A stretch of DNA of 64,000 bases from Serendipita indica DSM 11827. Its lineage: Eukaryota; Basidiomycota; Agaricomycetes; Sebacinales; Serendipitaceae. Position 1 is the stretch's first letter; each line of letters starts with the position of its first letter. The DNA is taken from the NCBI GenBank assembly GCA_910890315.1, contig CAJVGD010000002.1, positions 1,922,001 to 1,986,000 of the forward strand, given 5' to 3'. The notes below the pieces were generated by a model. The model did not search any database. It was not told the DNA's origin and worked only from the letters and a program-made list of their open reading frames with translations. Shown in pieces: positions 10,197 through 19,604 of this stretch. A program made the position numbers and the translations under genes.

Positions 10197-12091
10197 ATGC
10201 TCAGAACTAGTGCTCGTTCGCTTCAGGTTCGTGTCGCAGATGGACCCGTCGTAGAGCTTGTGATAAACCGGGTTCTCCATAGCTTGCTCGCCACCACGTC
10301 GCGGCATCTCGGACTGTAACCAGGACATTTGCAACCACACGAATAACTATGGTCAGTACAGGATATTCGACGCTTGTAGTGCTCGCTCACCGTTGCCCCC
10401 AAAGTCTAACCAGAAGTTTCGACAAGAACGAGACACCTTTGGTGACCTACAGGTGCCGGCGGACAGATACTGGGGCGCACAAACGCAAAGGTAGCAATCT
10501 AATACTCTTCATCATTATCGTCGTCGCTCATTTCTTCCAAAGGTCGCTCATGAATTTCGATATCGGTGGTCCTTCGGAACGCCTTCCTCCGCCTCTCATC
10601 AAGGCCTTTGGTGTCCTCAAGAAAGCTGCGGCACACGTCAATATGACTTATGGTCTAGATCCTAAGATTGGAAACGCCATTTCGCAGGCGGCGACTGAGG
10701 TCATCGAGGGCAAGCTCACCGACCACTTCCCGTTGGTGGTTTTCCAAACCGGGAGTGGTACACAGTCCAACATGAACGCAAATGAGGTACGCTATCACTG
10801 CCTTTTTGAGTATCTAGACTTACTTTGCCCCAGGTCATCTCGAATCGCGCGATCGAGATTCTGGGTGGGGAACTGGGTTCAAAGAAACCCGTGCATCCGA
10901 ATGACCATGTCAACATGTCTCAATCGTCCAACGACACGTACGTTTCTACATCCACTCGTCCCTACTTAATCTGTAAAAGGTTCCCGACGGTGATGCACAT
11001 TGCAGCGGTCTCCGAGATTCACAACGATCTCATCCCTGCCCTGAAGACGCTCCATGATGCCCTGGACGAAAAGGCCAAGGCGTTTGCTGACATTATCAAG
11101 ATTGGTCGCACCCATCTGCAAGACGCCACTCCTCTCACCCTTGGACAAGAGTTTTCGGGCTATGTTCAACAATTAGCCAACGGCATCGACAGAATCAACG
11201 GCGTACTTCCTCGCCTGAGCTTGCTCGCGCAAGGTGGAACTGCAGTCGGAACGGGCTTGAACACTAAGAAGGGATTCGACTCTAAAGTGGCTGCAGAAGT
11301 GTCCAAGATTACCGGCCTTGACTTCCAAACGGCTCCCAACAAGGTATGGGTTATAGCTGTTCCAGAAGTGGGTCTCACGTATTACAGTTTGAAGCCCTTG
11401 CCGCTCATGATGCGCTCGTCGAGGCAAGTGGAGCCCTTACGACCGTGGCTTGTTCTCTCCACAAGATTGCCAATGACATTCGCTATCTCGCATCGGGTCC
11501 TCGCTGCGGTCTTGGAGAACTGTCACTGCCCGAGAACGAGCCTGGTTCGAGTATCATGCCCGGAAAGGTGAATCCTACGCAGTGCGAGGCCATGACCATG
11601 GTCGCTGCTCAAGTCGTCGGAAACAACCAAGCTGTCATCTTCGCCGGTGCCCAGGGCCAGTTTGAGTTGAACGTCTTCAAGCCTGTCATTATCAAGAATG
11701 TCCTACAAAGCATTCGTCTCTTATCTGATGGTGAGTTCCCAAGGGTATCGATGATTGCCACTCACGCGAGCCTCAGCCTGTCGCTCGTTTACCAAGAACT
11801 GCGTTGTGGGCATCGAAGCCAACAAGAAGAGAATTGACCAGCTCTTGCACGAATCGTTGATGCTGGCAACGATTCTCAACAGCCACCTTGGATACGACAG
11901 TGAGTCTTTTGGGCTTTGGCAAGCCGCCCCGTTCTCACCTTTGTATCCTAGACGTCGCCAAGGCTGCAAAGAAGGCACATAAAGAAGGTACTACACTCAA
12001 GGAAGCCACTGTCGCGCTCGGGTTCCTCACACCGGAAGAGTTTGACCAAAAGGTTCGCCCCGAGTTGATGCTGTACCCGGATGAGCCATAA
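10197..12091 (+). CDS. FUM1: Fumarate hydratase (class II fumarase)
   Basis: Catalyses reversible hydration of fumarate to malate in the mitochondrial TCA cycle, with a cytosolic pool in many eukaryotes. There are nine exons and about 500 residues. The start [20 protein letters not shown] begins a mitochondrial presequence rich in Arg and Ser. An in-frame second ATG lies at 10349-10351, the last codon of exon 2, followed by [20 protein letters not shown], the usual start of the mature enzyme. Catalytic motifs are intact: [39 protein letters not shown] and the signature [15 protein letters not shown]. The introns (10227-10282, 10352-10404, 10491-10542, 10787-10833, 10938-10979, 11344-11387, 11731-11770, 11900-11951) all restore conserved sequence. 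It ends LMLYPDEP. Confidence 0.97.
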
Positions 12092-12243
12092 GCCACTTTA
12101 TGAAGTATGTATGTCTAGTCGATTTCTGGAATATAGTTCATGTCGCGTACCCCGATTCGAAAATGCCGAACACGGTAAGATACCGTCGGAGTTGGACTGC
12201 CGATTTGTTTTCGACCTTGCCAAATTTTTGTACACCACCAAAG

Positions 12244-13315
12244 ATGGCTCCAGGAATGGCTGTAAAAGGCTCTGAATCGGGTACTGCGCGTGTGATAGGC
12301 TCTGGGCTGTCTGGTAAGTCTCTATTTTCACAGATAGAGCAAGGCTAAACCAGATTCTTCTCGTCTTGCTCGACAAAACAGGCGTTGCAGAGCTCGTCAT
12401 CTTTCATCCAGTAGATACGATTGCAAAGAGATTAATGTCAAACAAGTCGGCATTCACGCTCGCCAACGCCAACGCTATCATTTTTCGCGACCACGCCAAC
12501 GCCTCTGTCGGGCGCAAGTTTCTGTCCTTATTCCCTGGTCTCGGATATGCCGCTGGATACAAGGTCTCACAGCGGATATACAAGTTTGGTGGGCAGCCCT
12601 ATTTCAACGACTTGATTCGGGGCACACCTGCACTGCGAAACGCGTTTGTGAATACGTTTGGAGAGAGGAATGGCAAGAATATGATGCATGCTACTGCTGG
12701 TAGTTTGACTGGAATCGGAGAGGTCGTCTTGTTGCCCCTCGACGCGCTCAAGATCAAGCGACAGGTCAACCCAGAGGCGTTCAAGGGCCGTGGTGTGCTT
12801 CAGATCTTCCTTCAAGAGGGATCAACGCTGTATAGAGGATGGGGTTGGACTGTCGCGCGGAATGCACCCGGTTCATTTGCAGTATGTTGTCCTTTCGACC
12901 CATTCGTTCGAGTTCTCATGGGGTTGTACAGTTGTTCGGAGGGTCAGCGTTTACAAAAGACTATGTTCTAGGTATCAAGGACTATTCTAAAGCTACATGG
13001 TGGCAAAACTTTATCGCATCCACCGCGGGTGCGGTCGCTTCGATAACGGTTGCGGCTCCCCTCGACACGATCAAGACTCGCATTCAAAACGCCAACTTTG
13101 AGACAAAGGTGCATGGCGCGGTTGTTTTCCGGGACCTCATCAAGAATGAGGGGCCCACGGCCTTGTTCAAGGGTCTGACACCAAAGGCAAGGATATCTTC
13201 GTTAGATAAAAGCGCATACTCATCTTTTCATCAGATTATGGTTGTCGGACCAAAGCTGATATTCAGCTTTACTCTTGCCCAGACCTTAATTCCCCTCGTC
13301 GGGAAGTACGTCTGA
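12244..13315 (+). CDS. GGC1: Mitochondrial GTP/GDP carrier (Ggc1)
   Basis: Inner-membrane carrier that exchanges cytosolic GTP for matrix GDP. Loss in yeast disturbs iron handling and mitochondrial DNA. There are four exons and about 300 residues. Carrier signatures occur three times: FHPVDTIAKRLMSN, LLPLDALKIKRQ and AAPLDTIKTRIQN (PxDxxKxR type). The sequence follows yeast Ggc1 nearly collinearly, for example LFPGLGYAAGYKVSQRIYKF, FKGRGVLQIFLQEGSTLYRG, WTVARNAPGSFALFGGSAFT and GPKLIFSFTLAQTLIPLVGK. Introns are 12314-12381, 12892-12931 and a GC-AG intron at 13187-13234, which restores KGLTPK to IMVVGPKL. The start MAPGMAVKGSESG was chosen because it splices directly into repeat 1. Upstream ATGs belong to the leader. 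Confidence 0.94.
13187..13234 (+). other. GC-AG intron in Ggc1
   Basis: The donor is gcaagg after AAG and the acceptor is catcag. It is 48 nt, so retention would keep the frame and insert 16 residues into the loop before GPKLIFSF. Yeast Ggc1 has TPKLLTTGPKL here without an insert, which supports splicing. Confidence 0.75.
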
Positions 13316-13421
13316 GGGTATACCGACCAAAAGTAAAACGCGCTGGTGCTGCGTTGTTCATAGAGTTGTATGTTATATGGGTTTCACCACTTATTTTCTT
13401 TGGTACACGGCGAGCCCTCGT

Positions 13422-15681
13422 TCAGAGTTGCTCATAAGGATCATTCAAATCCCGAGCTGAAAGACGACGGGCAAACTCCACGAGAGCCCTAAACGTGGTT
13501 AGATTTGGATCCTCGTGAACAGAGTAAACTCACCTAACACCGCGCCCAGTCATCCCCTTTCCTTGATAAGGCGTGACTCTTGTGCTCTCCATCGTCCCGG
13601 CAATATCCATGTGTGCCCAAGCAACTGTAGGTTCCTGGCCGTCTTTGCCTTCGATCCCATCGACGAAAGCCTTGAGGAACAAAGCCGCAGTGCACGATCC
13701 GCCAGGCCTTCCACCTGTGTTGATCAAATCCGCCATTCCATTATATATTTGGGGACCAAACTCTTCATCAAGAGGCATTCTCCAGACGCGGTCAAACTCG
13801 GCCTCTCCCGCAGCATGTAGATTGTCCCAGAGTGCATCCGATGTCTATGGGAGGGATCAATCGAGTGATTTGGTCTTTACATGGGCATCCTACACTGAAT
13901 ACACCCGTAAAGATTTCGCCTAGGGCAATTTGCATTGCTCTGTATAGAGTTGGGTCCTAGCCGCACACGAAAGGAGAGGTACTTGCCCTGTTAGCGTGGC
14001 CACATCAATGAGTGTGTGAGGTTTGTACTCTCTCGAAATGTATGTGAGTGCATCTAAAAGATGTTAAGTCGAAATATATCGTCCATCCCTAGGTCATACC
14101 TGCAAGTACCACTGTACAGAGGTCAGTCACATGTTGACGGGCAGACGATGAACTTACAGCGACCCTCAGCGTCCGTATTATCGACTTCGACACTGGAAAA
14201 AAGTTAGTTTAGCCCACCAAGTAGACGACTCGTACGTCTTTCCATTCATCGCAGTAAATCTAGAGTTGATTGTTAGGACAATCAGCCGAAAGGTGTTTGT
14301 ACTCACACATCACCAGGCTTTGTTGCCCTTCCTCCTGGCATGTTCTCGGTCAAAGGCGTGGCAAGCACGACATTGATAGGAAGGCCCAGTTTCGCAATGG
14401 TGAGGAGAGCAGAGACTGTGGTTGCAGCTCCGCCCATATCGCCCCTCATCAGCTTCATTCCCTGCGCTAGGTGAGTGGTAACCCATGAGCAAGACTAGGG
14501 AACATACGGCACCGGGCTTCAGCGAGATTCCTCCACTGTCAAAAGTGATCCCTTGAAAGGCTGCTCAGCCTAATCTATTCGAGATAGTAACTCGACTGAC
14601 CCTTGCCAACAAGGCCGAGTGGCCGCGCTTGTGGATCCTTGGCTCCTTTGTAGTGACTGTAATCCGTCAGGAAATGGGCAAACAGGGGCGCTGCTACTTG
14701 CATTTCGAGGAACTTGGGGGGTTGCGCTGTTCCCTGTGCAACAGATAGGAATACGCGCTGAGGATATTCAATATGACTGAATAATATCGTCGAAATTGCG
14801 TACCATTCCCTTTTCTTCCGCCCAGGCTGAGTTGCTGGTTAATGAGAGCATTCTTTCTTCCAACAGATTCTGACACACCCTTGTCGCGTACGTGAATCTC
14901 AACATTGTTCAGGCCTTGGAATTCCTTGACTATGCGCTCACAAAAAGCCTGCTGGCATATTAGACATGCAGTAACCAAATCAAGGGGTCACGTACGGTCG
15001 GGGTGAGCATGTTGGCCGGGAGTTCCATCAGCTAGAAGCGATGTCAGAATCTAAAGAGAGCTAGACTGTGCACATGCTTCTCGAGCGAGATTCTGGCCGT
15101 TGGCGTACAAAGAGCCAGTCTGCCAGTTCAGATCCGACCCGGTCGCGGGTTCGACTGCAGCGCATTGTACAGTAGGTACCGGATCCTTTTCTTTTGTCTG
15201 CAGGGAAAAGTTGAACAAGGCGAGATTGGACGACACCGCTGGGTGGCTAGGATTAGATGGATCGCACTGATGAACAAGTGAAGAGAAGGAGCATACCAGC
15301 ATCATGCTCTGAGATCTTGTCTGTTACGATGCCGATACTACGAGCACCCGCATCCCGGGCAGCCTTGAGTCCTGTAGCCACAGCCCGTCGAGCTGCCTCG
15401 CGTTTTGCGTTTTCGTTGTTGGAGTCTTTCCCCAGTGCGACCAATGAGAGTGTTGGTGCATTCTCCTGGAGGATCACCCGTGTCTCCTGGGCCTTCGACG
15501 CCTTTGCATTTGTCGAAGCCCAAATGGCAGCAGCGCTGACCGAGCCAGCGAGAGAAGGAGGAAGTGGAGATATGTCTCCGTTTGAGAGGACTGGAACTAC
15601 GACGGCGTCGATGCTGGCTTTGCTGGTCATACTTCGTGCGGTTGGGACGAAGAGTTTGGTAGCGCGTAATATTCGCTGCAT
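13422..15681 (-). CDS. Leucine aminopeptidase, peptidase family M17
   Basis: A two-metal aminopeptidase that removes N-terminal residues from peptides, usually as a hexamer. The gene is split into about a dozen exons. The active-site blocks can be read on the minus strand: LVGKGITFDSGGISLKPG (metal-binding Lys/Asp), MRGDMGGAATT, VEVDNTDAEGR (the M17 signature NTDAEGR) and near the end GRPGGSCTAALFLKAFVDG. The C-terminus is ALVEFARRLSARDLNDPYEQ plus a Leu. The N-terminus MQRILRATKLFVPTARSMTS looks like a mitochondrial presequence, and the second Met at MTSKAS could give a cytosolic form. The intron at 15032-15077 is GC-AG and joins NGQNLARE to LMELPANMLTPT. It is divergent from Rho1, with 211 bp between starts. 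Confidence 0.93.
15032..15077 (-). other. GC-AG intron in the M17 aminopeptidase
   Basis: The donor is gcatgt after GAA and the acceptor cttctag, 46 nt. Splicing gives NLARELMELPANMLTPT, the M17 block usually written NLARxLxxxPxNxxTP. The alternative GT donor three bases inside is in the wrong phase. Confidence 0.8.
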
Positions 15682-15892
15682 TGGTGAGCCCTGACAAAAT
15701 ATTCTTGGATAATTTATAGATGCTGTTTTTTTTACTGTCGGGTTGTGTCCGACTCGAACCACATCCAACGAGCGCCGAGTAAAGGTTTCCACTGCTTGCT
15801 GCCAACCATATCAGCCCCTTTTGCGCCAAAGCTTACAATTGGACTTCAGTCGATCTTCCTTAATCCTCTTCTCATCTTTCATCGCCTAGAAT

Positions 15893-16927
15893 ATGTCTGA
15901 AATTCGCAGAAAGCTCGTCATCGTTGGCGACGGTGCTTGCGGTCAGTCACCAGATTCCCCCGTCGTCTTTAGGCATCGCTGACGCCTAATTTCTCTTATA
16001 TCTGTGTCTGAAACACCTCGTCTTGCATCCCCTCGGTCGTCCTGTCGTCCGCTGTGCTGCTTGTTCCGTCCATCCGTGCGCTCCAACGGCACGTGCTGCT
16101 TCCTCTTGGTCAAAATGGGGGCTCTACTTGCACCATTCTTGCCTATTTTCCTTACCGGGATCCGGCGTCTGCTCTGGCTGGCCGTCTCAACACGCAACAG
16201 GCAAGACCTGTCTCCTCATCGTGTTCTCCAAAGGAACATTCCCCGAGGTATGTCAAATTTACATGTGTAAACCCTCTTTGCCTTGCCCCCTATCTCGTCG
16301 CTTTAGATCCACATGCTGATGATACCACTTTGGCGCAGGTCTACGTCCCCACCGTCTTTGAAAACTACGTCGCCGATGTAGAGGTAGACGGAAAGCACGT
16401 CGAACTCGCTCTTTGGGATACAGCTGGACAGGAAGATTACGACCGCCTCCGTCCTCTCTCGTATCCAGACTCCCATGTCATCCTGATTTGCTTCGCGATT
16501 GACAGCCCAGACTCTTTGGATAACGTTCAAGAAAAGGTACGTGCTTCATCAGCCGCCACCTGAGCACCGCCCGCTTATACCCTCCATAGTGGATTGCGGA
16601 AGTCATGCACTTCTGCGCTGGCTTACCCATCATTCTCGTCGGCTGCAAGAAGGATCTCAGACGTGACAGCAAGACCATTGATGAGCTCCGCAGGACAAAC
16701 CAGCGTCCCGTCACCCCAGAAGAGGTAATGACTCACTGTCAATCCCTCTGACAATTACTGACATTTAGTGATAGGGCATGGCTATTGGACAAAAGATTGG
16801 TGCTCGTCACTATCTGGAATGCTCGGCTCGTACCGGTGAGGGCGTCCGCGAAGTCTTCCAATATGCAACCCGCGCTGCGCTCATTTCCCGAACGAACCGC
16901 AAGCCGAAGAAGTGTGTGGTCGTCTAA
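15893..16927 (+). CDS. RHO1: Rho-family GTPase Rho1
   Basis: Small GTPase that activates beta-1,3-glucan synthase and protein kinase C and controls actin and cell-wall integrity. There are five exons and about 195 residues. All G boxes are present: GDGACGKT (G1, split by the first intron), YVPTVFENY (switch I), [16 protein letters not shown] (G3), GCKKDL (G4) and ECSAR (G5). The Rho insert helix [19 protein letters not shown] is intact. The tail [10 protein letters not shown] ends in a CAAX box preceded by basic residues. The final Val would usually favour farnesyl or mixed prenylation rather than the Leu-type geranylgeranyl signal. Intron 1 (15942-16200) is 259 nt, the longest I confirmed here. 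The leader upstream of the ATG is pyrimidine-rich. Confidence 0.97.
15942..16200 (+). other. Long first intron of Rho1, inside the P-loop
   Basis: The donor is gtcagt and the acceptor caacag, 259 nt, about five times the usual length here. It separates GDGACG from KTCLLIVFS. It is rich in C and T and has no open frame of note. Long first introns of fungal housekeeping genes often carry transcriptional enhancers, but nothing specific is visible. Confidence 0.8.
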
Positions 16928-17237
16928 GGCCGTCTACGTGACCGTGCGGAAGTAAGCATCCCGGGGCTCCCTTCCCTCAGATCCATTCACCAAGCTCTTA
17001 CACCCCTAATCGTAGTCTCACAATGCGGTCGAAGTAGGTTTTTATATCTCTCGTCAGATGGACGTCGCTGCCTATCTTTCTCCTTCATCGTGACGTGTTC
17101 TTACGCTTATCCAATGACATTTTTTTTCTTCTCCCATTGAGCGTGATAGGGCAACGTTTTCTGGCAGATAGATAGGCAGATATACAGGAGATACATACAT
17201 AGATTAGGATAGCAAAGACACTGAATACGGACGGATA
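16928..17237. terminator. Intergenic between convergent Rho1 and arrestin-like genes
   Basis: A 310-bp gap between two stop codons. It holds both 3' UTRs. T-rich stretches occur near 17120-17135 and a run of short imperfect gata/taca units at about 17160-17215. I see no gene or repeat family in it. Confidence 0.45.
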
Positions 17238-19510
17238 TCAAGACGATGGACGAAGGTCAACGTATGATGGCGGTGGGCCGTGCTGACTATCGGACGGAGC
17301 GTCCGTGGTGGTAAGATACGGTGGCGGCCTCACAGATGGATTCTCAATGATTTCTGGACGAGGGAGAGGTTCATCTTCAATCGGAGGAGGCGGAAGGTCA
17401 GCTGCTTGACCATTGATGAGCGGGGGCTGGTCAGCAGATGGAGGGGGAAAGGGCGGAGGCGAGGTACGAAACTCCATGTCAATTCCCGGAGGAGGATCAG
17501 CAGGGTCATCCACAAAGGGTGGTGCAGGCCCTTCCACCGCGTCCAACCTCAGCGCGTGCTCCAAGTTGTCCATGTCGTCCTCGCGGTGACTCGCGTACCC
17601 TCCTGGATCCACCGCAGATGCAACGCTCATGCCACGCCCAATTGCCTCTAGTGCCCGTTCTGGTCGGTCGACCAAGTCGGCGAGCGCAGTTACGTCTGTG
17701 TCTTCTTGCACATTCTCAATTGCAGGCGGCGGCTCCGCGGCGCCCCCAAATGACGCTTCTAAGCCGTCGAATTGCTGCTCGGGCCTAAAGCCAAAGAGCC
17801 TACCCTCGCCCTCCAACTCGAGCAAACGATCTGGATCCTCTTCTGCTTGATTCGGCTGGGGTGCATTCGAACTTCCTTCGATTGGGACGTAGCCACCATA
17901 GGGAGTTTGGAGAGTACTAGATGGACCAGGCAAAGGGACGACATAATGTGCCTCTGATTCGAGAAAGGTAGGCAGCCGCGACGTCCCCGCCTGCATCGAC
18001 TGTGGGTCGGATTGGACAAACGGAGGTGGTGGTGCATCTCGCTCGTCGAATGGGGGAGGCGCTCCGGACGCGCTTGGTCCAGGGGGCCCAACATCCGCAT
18101 CAGCGACTCGATTCGTTTTCACAGGTGGCTTGTCAAACTTCTTATGATACGCTTGCTCCATATCCAACTCGGTTGTTTGGTCTCCTTTCCTGGCAGGTGG
18201 TGGTAGAAGTGTGATAGGAATAGATACCTTTGCATATTCTTGCACGGGCGGTGCGTGTGCATTGGCACTGCTCTCAGGCCTCTCTGGTCGCTGAGTAAGG
18301 AAGGAAATCGCAACCTCCAGGGAGAATTCGACTGAATGAAGCGTGGAGTGTTGAGTGATGGTACATTCAAATGCACCGCTTTGATTGTACGAGAAGTCTG
18401 CGGGGACTTGTGCCGGACTAGATGGGAGTGCCGATGCACGGATGAGAAGTCGTATCCGTACAGGCTGTGAAGAATGAAATCGTGCTGATGCCCCCGACCG
18501 TGTGAGCACGGTTGTAAACTGTGAAGGTGCGTCGGAAGCAACTAGTGAGTCCTCATCGTAATCCAGGTCTGTAAACTTCTCATCGTGAGAAGGAGACGCT
18601 GGTGGAATGTCTCCGCTCAGGAGACTGGACTCGGACATTGCTTTATTTGTCGAGGATGGTGAGAACGATGTCGAGGCTGATCCAGAGCTTTCTGAGTAAC
18701 CGTGCGTGTGACGAGAAAGAATGGTGGTCGTTCGCACCAGTTCGACTTTGATATTGCGCAATCGCATTCTGGACCGAGTGATTTGGTCTCGTTCTGGCAC
18801 AGGGATTGTCACGTAAACAGGAATAATGTCGCCTAGCCTGTACACAGATCTGGCAACTTGCAGCTCGACCTTGAGTGGTGTATCGAGCGTGTACGTTCTC
18901 GGCATTAATGGTGTAAGTGCTGGGTCTGGTGGCGAGTATCGCTTGATATCAATATCTTGCGCGGTGACAAGCGGTTCCTTGTTGGCGTCTGACGGATACA
19001 GAGTTGCAACCAATTGATGAGATAGAGAGGAATGCGGTGTGCTGGTTTAAATCGTCAAGCGCTCGGTTATTACAGGATGTAGCGCAGCGCTTACCGAACG
19101 GGTTGTGGTGTATCATTTGTAAGAGGGAGCGAAAAGTGCGAGGTAACTGGGGGACTTGAAGACGGATTTGAAGATCTCCCTGGAGCCGAGGAAGGCAACG
19201 CATTGTACAGTTCGAGGACATGGCTCGCGAGCTGAACAGTAGTGGACCGTGCGCGCTCAGTTGTCACGAGTGCTATGGTCCTAGAAAATGTTAGACTGGG
19301 TCTGCAGAGGATCTACGCGAACACGTACAGTCTGCTCCAGTTCCCTGGCAAGGCGCCTTTTACGTGGACTTCTCCCTCAACGGAGCTAATCTGGTCGACA
19401 CCGAGGCAACCGCTCTGGAACTGAGCAGCATTGCTCGATGGAATCACTAAGAGTTGCGTGTCTGGCAAACGGCTGTACGTGGGCGGCTCAGCGACCGAAA
19501 CCACAGACAT
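17238..19510 (-). CDS. Alpha-arrestin-like protein with three PPxY motifs
   Basis: Likely an alpha-arrestin-like trafficking adaptor for Rsp5-type HECT ubiquitin ligases. There are three exons and about 700 residues, starting MSVVSVAEPPTYSRLPDTQL. The N-terminal half reads as beta-strand-rich arrestin sequence (GEVHVKGALPGNWSRL, then LKVELQVARSVYRLGDIIPV and VYVTIPVPERDQ). The middle has SVEFSLEVAISFLTQR and AKVSIPITLLPPPARKGD, typical of an arrestin C-lobe. The last 250 residues are Pro/Asp/Glu-rich and disordered. PPxY motifs are PPTY near residue 10, and PPPY and PPSY within the last 30 residues. The start is 94 bp from that of the divergent WD40 gene. The arrestin call rests on fold-like sequence and PY motifs rather than a close match. 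Confidence 0.75.
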
Positions 19511-19604
19511 GGTCAGGGAACAAACACGGCAAGTGGCAGTTACTCTGGACCACATCCGCTGTCGGCCACTATCATAGCAAAATTCCGTATATTCTACCAG
19601 AAAT

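Noticed and set aside
15125-15160. A tRNA T-arm-like string (gcgggttcgactgc)
   Set aside because: On the minus strand it encodes EPATGSDLNWQTG of the M17 peptidase, and no matching acceptor or anticodon arms exist around it.
17160-17215. A possible microsatellite (gata/taca-like units) between Rho1 and the arrestin-like gene
   Set aside because: The units are too irregular and short to call a repeat; it was described as part of the intergenic region only.
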